DNA of 64,000 nt from Eilatimonas milleporae (GTDB taxonomy: Bacteria; Pseudomonadota; Alphaproteobacteria; Sphingomonadales; Kordiimonadaceae), in contig NZ_REFR01000011.1 in the NCBI RefSeq assembly GCF_003688555.1, positions 62,001 to 126,000 on the forward strand, read 5' to 3'. Shown here one piece after another: positions 18,322 to 26,315 of this stretch (within the stretch, counting starts at the first letter, position 1; the number at the start of each line of letters is the position of its first letter). The position numbers and the translations under genes were made by a program. Below the pieces are notes generated by a model that saw only the letters and a list, made by a program, of their open reading frames with translations, made no database searches and was not told where the DNA came from.

Positions 18322-20931
18322 ATGAAAAATTTTTTTTATATTATATTTTTAAATTTATTATTGGGTGTATGCAATTCAGGTTTGCATGCATTAAATAATG
18401 AAAAGCACTCATTTCGTATTGATGATCTCTTACAGATAGAAGATATTAGAACTGTTATATTTAGCCCAAATGGGCAACGAGTTATTTTTCAAAAAATGCC
18501 GCCTTATCATTCTATTAGCGATTTTAGCGCTCATGCTCTAACGGTTTCACATCAAACAAAACTGTATAGTTTTGATTGGAAAGGCGAGGAAGGCCTTAAA
18601 CCTTTATTTCCACAAGAAGATGCAGCAGGTTACTTTTTAAATGCTGGATCAAGTGATTGGTCGACTATACCTAATAACGGGTTCAATGATGATGGTTCTC
18701 GTATTATCGTTTATAGAATTTTCAACGGGAAAATTGATTTAGGTGTATTTGATTTTAATTTGAATCAAATATTTTGGCTGCCAATAGAGCCAAATCTCGA
18801 TTCTCGGATTTCGACATATCCCATATGGATTTCTCCAGACGAGTTTATAGTTTCAGCCTTCCTGGAAGGACAGCAAGTTTCACCTCCCTTAAAAGCTAAG
18901 ACGGCCAAAAAGCAATTGTTTGCTGATTGGCAGAATGCATGGCGTGGCGACACTGTAACTGCTCAAGTCTTGACTAGTAGTCCAATCGGTAAAGATGTAA
19001 ATACTGATTTTGCTAATAATTTCAGAGATGGATCACTTTTATTAGTAAATGCTAGTACTGGTAAAATCATAAAAATTGCTGATGGCCTCTACAGTAGTTT
19101 GCGATTATCACCGGATGGTCGTTATTTAGCGGCACATAGGCATGGCGGTGAATTGCTATTAGATCCAGATTATCCTGTTATGGCTGTACCATTAACGAAA
19201 TATCGTTTGCAACCAGTGGTGTTCGATATTGAAATGGGATACAAAAAAAATGTAGTTTGTGAGAAATGTGATGCTTTTTCTACGAGAGTAGAATGGTCAA
19301 CGGATAGTCAGAATTTATTGTTTTTTGTGAAATCTTTTGATGATTTTTGGCACAAAGGGCGTTTTTTACGTTACAATGTTAATGAAAAAATAGCATATTA
19401 TATAAATCACAATGGCCTTGACTTGGCTCCGGTATCATCAAATCGTATGTTGGCGGGGCCTGACCGTCCTTCTTGGATTGGTGACAGACTGGCAGTCTTT
19501 GCGCGACCCATAATAAGTAACGTTATAAAGAAAGAATATAGACCAAGTACTTATCATATAGCGGGAGAGCTTTCTGAGCAAGGACCAATAGAAGTGGGTA
19601 GGCCAGATTGGTATCTTTTGGCGGAAAATGGTGAACACATAAACTTAACATCGAATTTTGAAAAGATTTCTTTTGAAATTTTAGGTGAGGATAATAATAG
19701 TATTGTTATCTTTGCAGATAAAGATTTATGGCAGATTAAATCTGACGGCAGTAAGCAAAATTTAACAAGAGATATTTTTACCTCTCTTTCGGCGCCTAAT
19801 ATTAATACGACAAGGGCTAGGTTGGCTGCATCTCAAAATTTGAACCCCGATATAATACTAGAATCAGAAGAAAAAGGCGATGTGTGGATTGTATCTTTTA
19901 ACTATATTACTGGTCTGTATAGTAGATTATTTAAAAAAACATACGATGATACAGATGTAAAGTCTATTTCTTTTGATTCTAAAGTGGCGATTGTATCAGA
20001 GAAAAAAGAATATTCTACAGAATACTATATTTTAAATATAGAAAATAAAAAGAAAAGTAAAATTGTAGAAATTAATGGACACTTAAAAAATGTCAAAAAA
20101 ATGCATAAGAAAATTATTGAATACACATATAAAAACGGGAAAAATCAAAGAAAATTAAATAGTTGTATGATTTTGCCTCCAGATTGGAATCCAGATAATA
20201 CTTATCCGATGATTGTTTGGGATTACCCGCAATTAAAAGGGAGTTGCCCTTCGTTAACATCGTCAGACTGGCTTGTTTTGAATATGGCTCCTATCGCAGC
20301 GAGTGGATATATAGTTATGTATACCGATCATGCGGTCGATTTACTTTCTACTGAAGATCGGGCTTTTCCTTTTGGAAACCTAACCGATATGGTTTTGTCA
20401 GCTGTCGATGCAGCAGTGGCACAAGGCTATGCTGATCCAGATAGGATTGGGCTTTATGGCGTTAGTTTAGGGGGGATTGGCAGTCTGTGGATGCTAACCC
20501 AAACAGATCGCTTTAAAGCTACGGTATCTTCATATGGTGCCGCCAATTTTGCTCGTATGTATGGTACCGTGTCTCTTATAGATTCTGTAACAGGTCCTAC
20601 AGCTGCTTATGGCCAAATGGGTTTTTTTGAAATTCCTGCAAATGAATTATATCTCGGAGGCGCGAGGCCTTGGGAAGACCCACAAAGATATACTGCTGCG
20701 AGCGCTTTTTTTTCCGTTGATAAGATCACAACGCCAGTTATGCTTATACATTCTGATTTAGATGTCAAAGATGCTGGTGAATATCGTCAGATGTTTTCTG
20801 CGCTTAGGCGTTTAAGAAAAGATGCAATTTATATAGAGTATAGAGGAGAGGGGCATATACCAACAAGCCCGGCTAATATCCGACATAAAATTGAATCTGT
20901 AATCAATTGGTACGACAAATACTTGAAATAA
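18322..20931 (+). CDS. S9-family peptidase, probable lasso peptide isopeptidase
   Basis: The 869-residue product starts with a signal-peptide-like segment (FFYIIFLNLLLGVCNSG), continues as a beta-propeller-like region and ends in a prolyl-oligopeptidase alpha/beta hydrolase domain. Catalytic residues are Ser715 in GVSLGG, Asp814 in HSDLDVK and His845 in GEGHIP. In alphaproteobacterial lasso clusters this family (AtxE2-like) cleaves the isopeptide bond and linearises the lasso. It is some 150-200 residues longer than my expectation for that family. It lies 50 bases after the receptor gene, so the two are probably co-transcribed. An in-frame TTG at 18319 precedes the ATG. Strong AT bias is shared with the surrounding block. 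Confidence 0.88.
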   Translation: MKNFFYIIFLNLLLGVCNSGLHALNNEKHSFRIDDLLQIEDIRTVIFSPNGQRVIFQKMPPYHSISDFSAHALTVSHQTKLYSFDWKGEEGLKPLFPQEDAAGYFLNAGSSDWSTIPNNGFNDDGSRIIVYRIFNGKIDLGVFDFNLNQIFWLPIEPNLDSRISTYPIWISPDEFIVSAFLEGQQVSPPLKAKTAKKQLFADWQNAWRGDTVTAQVLTSSPIGKDVNTDFANNFRDGSLLLVNASTGKIIKIADGLYSSLRLSPDGRYLAAHRHGGELLLDPDYPVMAVPLTKYRLQPVVFDIEMGYKKNVVCEKCDAFSTRVEWSTDSQNLLFFVKSFDDFWHKGRFLRYNVNEKIAYYINHNGLDLAPVSSNRMLAGPDRPSWIGDRLAVFARPIISNVIKKEYRPSTYHIAGELSEQGPIEVGRPDWYLLAENGEHINLTSNFEKISFEILGEDNNSIVIFADKDLWQIKSDGSKQNLTRDIFTSLSAPNINTTRARLAASQNLNPDIILESEEKGDVWIVSFNYITGLYSRLFKKTYDDTDVKSISFDSKVAIVSEKKEYSTEYYILNIENKKKSKIVEINGHLKNVKKMHKKIIEYTYKNGKNQRKLNSCMILPPDWNPDNTYPMIVWDYPQLKGSCPSLTSSDWLVLNMAPIAASGYIVMYTDHAVDLLSTEDRAFPFGNLTDMVLSAVDAAVAQGYADPDRIGLYGVSLGGIGSLWMLTQTDRFKATVSSYGAANFARMYGTVSLIDSVTGPTAAYGQMGFFEIPANELYLGGARPWEDPQRYTAASAFFSVDKITTPVMLIHSDLDVKDAGEYRQMFSALRRLRKDAIYIEYRGEGHIPTSPANIRHKIESVINWYDKYLK

Positions 20932-20953
20932 ATTTTACCATTTTGATTTAAAT

Positions 20954-20988
20954 GCAGGGTATATGAATTTAACCACCATATACCCTGC
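20954..20988 (+). terminator. Intrinsic terminator between isopeptidase and precursor A2
   Basis: GCAGGGTATATG (20954-20965) pairs perfectly with CATATACCCTGC (20977-20988), followed by seven T residues (20989-20995). It ends the receptor-isopeptidase transcript. The T-run overlaps the stop codon of the convergent precursor gene. The stem also lies just after that gene on the - strand and may protect or end its message, although the - side lacks a clean T-run. Confidence 0.9.
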
Positions 20989-20993
20989 TTTTT

Positions 20994-21080
20994 TTAGCTG
21001 AGGCTCAGGGTGTTATCAGCTTCACCCGGTACTCCAACGATGAATTTGGTAACTTCAGAGGCTTTTCCAAGGTCAATCAT
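20994..21080 (-). CDS. Lasso peptide precursor A2 (28 aa)
   Basis: An ATG at 21080, with AAGGAG 6 bases upstream, opens a 28-codon gene. The predicted leader is MIDLGKASEVTK, with Thr at the penultimate leader position as the lasso protease requires; the core is FIVGVPGEADNTLSLS. Glu8 would close an eight-residue macrolactam with the Phe1 amine; D10 is an alternative. LGKAS-x2-T-[KR] matches alphaproteobacterial lasso leaders such as the astexins. The leader is exceptionally short. An in-frame GTG at 21125 would extend it by 15 residues but has no ribosome-binding site. It lies 133 bases downstream of A1 and is probably co-transcribed with B, C and A1. Confidence 0.8.
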   Translation of the reverse strand: MIDLGKASEVTKFIVGVPGEADNTLSLS

Positions 21081-21107
21081 CTTACTCTCCTTTGTTTGAT
21101 GATAATA

Positions 21108-21122
21108 TCGAATTAAATTCGA
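21108..21122. promoter_or_regulatory. Perfect 15-bp palindrome upstream of precursor A2
   Basis: TCGAATT-A-AATTCGA is a perfect palindrome 28-42 bases before the A2 start codon. It could be an operator or part of a promoter region for separate high-level expression of A2. No -35/-10 pair is convincing in this AT-rich DNA. Confidence 0.45.
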
Positions 21123-21213
21123 CACTTAAATATTAATTGATAGAGCAATATTTTTGTGGGAAAATAAAAGTAATATATTTTTATAATAATGAATAATTTA
21201 TATTGCACACTAT

Positions 21214-21306
21214 CTAGTTTCTTTGAGTATGCTGTCCATCAGCCTCTATATATTGATGAGGTATACTCCACTTTGTTATACCAGAAACATTTCCTAGTGT
21301 TTTCAT
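21214..21306 (-). CDS. Lasso peptide precursor A1 (30 aa)
   Basis: A 30-codon gene starts one base after the cyclase stop (TAAAATG) with no ribosome-binding site of its own, so it is probably translated by coupling to the cyclase gene. The predicted leader MKTLGNVSGITK has six of twelve residues identical to A2, including LG, S and the terminal TK. The core is WSIPHQYIEADGQHTQRN: Trp1 to Glu9 would form a nine-residue ring, leaving a nine-residue loop and tail. The EAD motif after the ring closure is shared with A2. Three independent features (leader pattern, acidic residue spacing, position in the operon) support it despite its size. Confidence 0.78.
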   Translation of the reverse strand: MKTLGNVSGITKWSIPHQYIEADGQHTQRN

Positions 21307-21307
21307 T

Positions 21308-23137
21308 TTAGATGCTATGTTGCAATTTTGAATTTGATTGAGTCCAAGATTCAATGTTTATTAATGCAGATATTATTGGTACTTCAGAGATTGCCTTATC
21401 ATCAGATAAATATTTATCAATTAATTCATGGTTAATTAATTTATTTTTTGACAGAAAACCTTCCATTAAATAGTTTCTTAAGAAAACTCTTTCTTTAGAA
21501 ATTAGATTTTTATAATAAGATACAGCGCTTGATTTAGATTCGCGACAAATAATTTCTCTGGGTAAATGCTCGGCAAATGCATAGCGCGCTAAACCTCTTT
21601 GCATTCCGTTTTTTGCTAACAACCAGGTTGGAATTCGAAAGCATAATTCTAATAATGGTTGAGACATTATTGGATCAACAGGTGTCACGTGGTGTGGTGG
21701 TAGGAACAAACCTCTATAATCTAGAGATAAACTACAAAAATAAAGATGATGTTTTTTACCATTTGGTATTTTTTGATTATCAGAATCAAACCAATGTTCT
21801 ATGTTTTTAATAGGTTCAGCTATATTTTGACTTATTAATGGTGAGTTAGTTAATTTATTGTTTATATGAGCATCGAATTTTTTTTCTGAAAAAAAATCAA
21901 ATAAAGTATTTTTTAAACTTTTCCAAATAGAAATATTTTGAATTTGCGCTGATTCTATTATATATTTAAATGTGTTAATATTTATTCCTTTTGTTTTTAT
22001 GTGATCGCTGGGGCCATGATTCTGAACTGGAGCCATATAGACTTGATCCCCACCAATTCCAGTAAAAGATGCTTGGGCTCTAGTTTTTTTTGCTAGATCG
22101 CACTCAAAGTCACTTAACTCAACGGCATGAAAATAATTTTCAGGTATGGGACTATGGTAAACGTTTTTAAAACGAGCCATGTTTATTTTCGATATAGACC
22201 GTTCTTGTTCGAATAAAGAAACACCCATATGTTCTGTTGCCATACGAACATAAATTCTTTCATCCCCGTCTAGTGCCCCGGTTGTGTAATAGGTGAAGCA
22301 AGTAATATCTGGCGGATTATCCATTTGTGTCAGGCAGGCCAATACGATGGAGGAATCCAAACCACCGATACGGTGTAAGATCCGCTCATAATTGCCGGCC
22401 CAGGCGGCGACGCAATTCATCGTCATAGTGCGCAGCAAGCGGGCAGCTTCTTCCACATCCTCGATCATATTCGTTTGGGATATGGTGGCCGGGTCCCATA
22501 ATTGCTCGATTATGCGCTTGTCGCCCATAATGGATAGCCGTTCGCCGGGCATTAATTGAGTGACTTTTTTATAACAAGTACTGCTGCGTATTAAGAATAA
22601 ATATTTCAAATAAAGTCCGATATTCTCCCAATCTAAAGACAGATCCAAAAATTCGAAATTGGCGATGGTTTCCATATCGGAAAAGAAAATATCCACCCCT
22701 TGATGGGGAATATAGTGGCAGGAAAACTGACCGATCGGATCGCGTACCACCCAGCGTTCATTCTGCTGTTCATCATGGACAAAGGCCACATACCGACCCC
22801 AGTGATGATCGACCAAAGCCTGGCCCCGGCTGTCCAGAATGCGCTGGGACTGTGCCATGTCCAGATGGGCATTGGGGGCCATGGGCTGGTCATCCGCCGT
22901 GGGCCGGTCGAACAGTTTGCCGGTAACGACGCCGCGTTGCCGGCCGTCCTTGCCGATAATGGGATAGGCCTGCATGCACCCTTCCTTCGGGTCGGTGTGC
23001 AGCACCAGCAGGCCGGGGCTGTCAAACGCGGTGTCCCATGTCAGCGGCCCGGCGTTAATGCGCGCGGCGATCATCCCGGCCGCTGATGCAGCGGCGGGAA
23101 TGGTGTGGTCCCAGGACAGGGCGATATACCGGTACAT
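21308..23137 (-). CDS. Lasso peptide macrolactam synthetase (C protein, asparagine-synthase-like)
   Basis: The 609-residue product resembles the ATP-dependent lasso cyclase: an N-terminal glutaminase-like domain without the catalytic Cys (begins MYRYIALSWDH), then an asparagine-synthase adenylation domain with RIGGLDSSIVLACL near residue 255. It would adenylate the core Glu and form the isopeptide bond. The PP-loop Ser of SGGxDS is Ile here. ATG at 23137 follows GGGGGA; an in-frame GTG at 23155 overlaps the B stop. Roughly the N-terminal third is GC-rich, the rest AT-rich, so the gene looks chimaeric. A1 follows after one base. Confidence 0.92.
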   Translation of the reverse strand: MYRYIALSWDHTIPAAASAAGMIAARINAGPLTWDTAFDSPGLLVLHTDPKEGCMQAYPIIGKDGRQRGVVTGKLFDRPTADDQPMAPNAHLDMAQSQRILDSRGQALVDHHWGRYVAFVHDEQQNERWVVRDPIGQFSCHYIPHQGVDIFFSDMETIANFEFLDLSLDWENIGLYLKYLFLIRSSTCYKKVTQLMPGERLSIMGDKRIIEQLWDPATISQTNMIEDVEEAARLLRTMTMNCVAAWAGNYERILHRIGGLDSSIVLACLTQMDNPPDITCFTYYTTGALDGDERIYVRMATEHMGVSLFEQERSISKINMARFKNVYHSPIPENYFHAVELSDFECDLAKKTRAQASFTGIGGDQVYMAPVQNHGPSDHIKTKGININTFKYIIESAQIQNISIWKSLKNTLFDFFSEKKFDAHINNKLTNSPLISQNIAEPIKNIEHWFDSDNQKIPNGKKHHLYFCSLSLDYRGLFLPPHHVTPVDPIMSQPLLELCFRIPTWLLAKNGMQRGLARYAFAEHLPREIICRESKSSAVSYYKNLISKERVFLRNYLMEGFLSKNKLINHELIDKYLSDDKAISEVPIISALINIESWTQSNSKLQHSI

Positions 23138-23151
23138 GATCGTTTCCCCCG

Positions 23152-23928
23152 TCACACGGCCATGATCGGCGTCATCAGATCGATGTCGCTGATACAGCCA
23201 TTATAGATATAGGTATCGTCCTGCACCCAGGCATGGGCCTGAAACGGGCCCATTTTCACGCCCAGAATCAGGTCGGGATATATGCCGTACGGCGCCAGGA
23301 AATCGACCAGAACCAGCGAGTCATACAGGCAGAAATCCTTTGACGTGAACAGGAACAGCCGCACCAGACGGAAAATTTCAACCAGTTCCCGTACCCGTTC
23401 CCGGTCCGGCGTTGCCGGGGCCTGGCCGGCCCGCACCTTTGCCGCATGGGTCTGTTTGCGCCGGCGCACGCGGGCGATCACCTTTTCCAGCGATGTAAAG
23501 CGCATGCCCAGGCTGACGCCGATGGCAGCTTTCACCAGGGTGACCACATGACCGGGCCGCACCCGGCGTTTTTTCGTCACGTCATATCCGGTCAGATCCA
23601 GCGGCGGGCAGGAAACCGTGACGGTTTCGGCCTGTTTTCCGTGGGCCGCGTCCTGCGTCAGCACCCCCTTGGCCACCATGTCCCGGCAAAAACGATCCAG
23701 GTCCAGTGTGCCGCCGTCCTTCCGGCCTGGCGTGGCCGTGTCGTGCCCGGATACATGGCGCAGGCCCAGAACCGTTTGCAGGGCCCGTGCCTCATCATCG
23801 TCCAGGCCCACATATTGGTCATGCCGCAGGTCCAGCAGGATCACCCCGCCGTCGACAAAACAGGGGAACATATGTTCAGCCAGAAAATAACGGGGCGGGG
23901 CAACCGTGTCCGTGGCCATCATGTTCAT
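23152..23928 (-). CDS. Lasso peptide protease with fused RRE domain (B protein)
   Basis: The 258-residue product fuses a PqqD-like RiPP recognition element (about residues 12-95: YFLAEHMFPCFVDGGVILLD, then YVGLDDDEARALQ) to a transglutaminase-like cysteine protease domain (about 120-258) with Cys200 in FCLYDSLVLVDFL and His232 in PFQAHAWVQDD. The first domain binds the precursor leader and the second removes it, after which the cyclase acts. Fusion of both parts is usual in proteobacteria. The start at 23928 follows AAAGGA; longer frames to 23982 lack such a site. The 23-base intergenic distance and GTG overlap show coupling to the cyclase gene. Confidence 0.93.
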   Translation of the reverse strand: MNMMATDTVAPPRYFLAEHMFPCFVDGGVILLDLRHDQYVGLDDDEARALQTVLGLRHVSGHDTATPGRKDGGTLDLDRFCRDMVAKGVLTQDAAHGKQAETVTVSCPPLDLTGYDVTKKRRVRPGHVVTLVKAAIGVSLGMRFTSLEKVIARVRRRKQTHAAKVRAGQAPATPDRERVRELVEIFRLVRLFLFTSKDFCLYDSLVLVDFLAPYGIYPDLILGVKMGPFQAHAWVQDDTYIYNGCISDIDLMTPIMAV

Positions 23929-24205
23929 GTGCGGTCCTTTCACGTGCAAAGGGGCAGGGCCTGCCGGTGCGGGGGCCGCCATGTGCCGGGCCCGGTATGT
24001 CGTCCATTCTCAGGGCGGGTGCCGCCGATGGTGACCAGATATAGTCACGGTGTTACACCACATCCTGAAAAATGGTTTCTAATAATACCGGGGTGTGGTA
24101 ACTGGTTTGTTCGATATATCGGAAAAATATTCTTTTATATTTTGGTCATGACAAAATATTCAGCCGAAATGCTGATATGAAAACTTGAGTTTCATTTGAT
24201 ATAAT

Positions 24206-26272
24206 TTACGCGATTTCCTTTTCGCTCAGACTGTTCGTATTCCCTTGATGCTGTGTGTGCCACATGGCGGCATACAGGCCGCCCTGTTGGAGAAGGGCGC
24301 TGTGGCTGCCGCGTTCAACAATGCGGCCCTGGTCCAGCACGATGATGGTATCGGCATGGACAACCGTTGACAGGCGGTGGGCGATGACCAGCGTGGTCAT
24401 GCCCCTGGAAACCGCGATCAGATTGTCCAGAATGTCCCGTTCCGTCCGGCTGTCCAGCGATGATGTGGCCTCGTCAAAGACGAAGATCTGCGGGTTTTTC
24501 AATGCCGCGCGGGCGATGGACACGCGCTGTTTTTCCCCGCCGGACAGTTTCAGCCCCCGCTCGCCGACAATGGTGTCATAGCCGTCCGGCATCGCCATCA
24601 CCCTGTCGTGGATATGGGCCAGTTTGGCGGCACGCTCAATCTCGCCGCGCGCGCAGCCGGGCCGGCCAAAGGCGATGTTGTAGGCGATGCTGTCATTGAA
24701 CAGCACGGTGTCCTGCGGCACGATCGCAATCGCCTGACGCAGAGCGTCGAGCGGCAGGGCCCGTGTGGACACGCCGTTCAGGCGGATGTCGCCCCCCTTT
24801 TCGCCGGATCCCCCATCCGCCCCTGACGGGCCGTCCGGATCGTAAAGCCGCATCAGCAGGCGGATGATCGAGGATTTGCCCGCCCCGCTGCCGCCGACAA
24901 TGGCCACCGTCTTGCCCCGGCCCACGGTAAAGCTGATGCCCTTTAGCACCGGTTTGCCGGGCAGGTAGGAAAAGCGCACCGTGTCAAACACCAGCTCGCC
25001 GGCGCCGGCCGCGGCGCCCATATCGCCCCGTAGTGTCTGCGTGGCCTGTGATTCTTGCGCGGCCTGGGCCGCCGCGCTGATATTCCTGGTGGGCGGCCGG
25101 TGTGTGTCGGCCTCCGGCAGGCTGCCGGGCTCCCGCTCCCGCGCCATCAGGTCGGCCATCTTCTCGATAAAGGCGGCGCCATATGCAATGTCGCGGAAGG
25201 CCGCGCCCAGGGTTTCCATCGGCTTGACGATCTGCAGCATGTAGGCATTGACCAGAACGAAATCGCCCACGGTCATGACGCCCGCCGTCACCTGCGACAC
25301 GCCCAGAAAAATGGCGGCCCCCAGCGACAGGGCGAACACACAGGCCACCAGCACGCCGTTCAGCGATTTGCGCAGGTAAAAGCGCCGCCATTCGGCTTCC
25401 GACTTTTTCAGGGCGGTGTCATAGCGCGCCTTCACTTCCCGCTCGGCGGTGAAATATTTCACCGTCTCAGTGTTGAGAATACTGTCCGTCATATTGGCAA
25501 AGGCATCGACCTGCGCGGTGGATACCGCGCGGCTCGGCCTGATAATCTGCCGCACGCCGAGGGTAAAGGCGGCGCCGTACGCCGCGATGGACCCGATCAG
25601 GATCAGGACGAACCCGCTGTCGAGAAAGGCGGCGATGACCGCGCCGATGATCGCCAGTTCCACCAGCACCGGCAGCAGGGTGAAAATGGCATGGTTCAAC
25701 AGGATGCTGTACCCCGCCAGGCCCTGCACCAGTGTCTGGTTCAGCGCGCCGGTCTTGCGGTCCAGATGGAAACTCATCGGCAGTTTGATCACATGGTCCA
25801 GCAGCCGCCGGCTTAAATTGCGGTGCAGCCGCCGGTCCGCCGTGCCGTACAGATACCAGCGCATTTCGCCAAAGGTGCGCGATGCCCACAATCCGCCCAG
25901 ATACAGGGCGATCAGCAGGCCGGGGCCCAGCGCCACGGCCTGCCCGCCTGTCAGCGCCACCGTCCTTGCCTGCCCGGTGCCCAGACCGTCCACGGCATAT
26001 TTCAGCGCCACCGGCGCCAACCCGGCCAGGACTGCGGTCACCAAAACCAGAAACACGGCCGCTCCCAGCCGCGCGCGGATAAATCCGTCGGTTTCCGCAA
26101 GCGCCAGCGCGACGGCGCCGGCCAGCGGTCCTTTGCCCTCATTGGCCCCGTCAGCGGGTCTCGCGGCGCGCGCCCCGGCAGGTGCCCGCCCTTCGGCTGA
26201 TGTGCGTGCGGGGGGTGTGCGGGTGTGCGGGGTGGATGCGGGTTCAGTGGATACGGGCCGGGCGTGGGGCAT
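24206..26272 (-). CDS. ABC exporter, fused permease-ATPase, of the lasso locus
   Basis: The 688-residue half-transporter has an N-terminal six-helix ABC transmembrane domain (about residues 65-350) and an ATPase domain with Walker A IVGGSGAGKSS, signature LSGGEKQRVSIARAA and Walker B IFVFDEATSSLD. Features such as VKYFTAEREVKARYD and FDTVRFSYLPGKPVLKGISF place it near the ATM1/HMT1-like type I exporters. As the D component it would export the mature lasso peptides and give immunity. The start at 26272 has AAAGGA upstream; the first 45 residues are Pro/Ala/Thr-rich. It lies 43 bases after the GntR gene and 277 bases before B. Confidence 0.92.
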   Translation of the reverse strand: MPHARPVSTEPASTPHTRTPPARTSAEGRAPAGARAARPADGANEGKGPLAGAVALALAETDGFIRARLGAAVFLVLVTAVLAGLAPVALKYAVDGLGTGQARTVALTGGQAVALGPGLLIALYLGGLWASRTFGEMRWYLYGTADRRLHRNLSRRLLDHVIKLPMSFHLDRKTGALNQTLVQGLAGYSILLNHAIFTLLPVLVELAIIGAVIAAFLDSGFVLILIGSIAAYGAAFTLGVRQIIRPSRAVSTAQVDAFANMTDSILNTETVKYFTAEREVKARYDTALKKSEAEWRRFYLRKSLNGVLVACVFALSLGAAIFLGVSQVTAGVMTVGDFVLVNAYMLQIVKPMETLGAAFRDIAYGAAFIEKMADLMAREREPGSLPEADTHRPPTRNISAAAQAAQESQATQTLRGDMGAAAGAGELVFDTVRFSYLPGKPVLKGISFTVGRGKTVAIVGGSGAGKSSIIRLLMRLYDPDGPSGADGGSGEKGGDIRLNGVSTRALPLDALRQAIAIVPQDTVLFNDSIAYNIAFGRPGCARGEIERAAKLAHIHDRVMAMPDGYDTIVGERGLKLSGGEKQRVSIARAALKNPQIFVFDEATSSLDSRTERDILDNLIAVSRGMTTLVIAHRLSTVVHADTIIVLDQGRIVERGSHSALLQQGGLYAAMWHTQHQGNTNSLSEKEIA

Positions 26273-26315
26273 GGGGGGGTGTCCTTTGGCCGGTAAGGGC
26301 GCAGGGGTGCCGGTT

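Larger units (their letters stand above)
15840..22600. other. AT-rich mosaic block spanning receptor barrel, isopeptidase, precursors and cyclase C-terminal part
   Basis: Composition changes abruptly inside two genes. Counted windows: 15181-15240 is 80% GC, 17041-17100 is 32%, 21841-21900 is 22%; the DNA beyond about 22,720 is again GC-rich. The transition on the right is patchy (22,380-22,560 is GC-richer, 22,561-22,720 AT-richer). The block contains the receptor barrel, the isopeptidase, both precursors and most of the cyclase, but not B, the exporter or the regulators. It looks like a horizontally acquired or recombined segment joined within conserved coding sequence. Confidence 0.75.

Noticed and set aside
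21189-21311. 40-codon + strand frame (MNNLYC...) covering the precursor A1 region
   Set aside because: It is antisense to A1, has no ribosome site and lacks any lasso leader pattern, while the - strand frame has leader, core and operon position.
15840-22600. Insertion sequence or integrated element as cause of the AT-rich block
   Set aside because: No transposase, integrase, terminal repeats or target duplication were seen; both edges fall within intact open frames.
23929-24205. Search for a classical precursor upstream of B
   Set aside because: Short - strand frames here (starts at 24063 and 24007) lack a leader Thr pattern or suitable acidic residue spacing; a start at 24149 stops after three codons.
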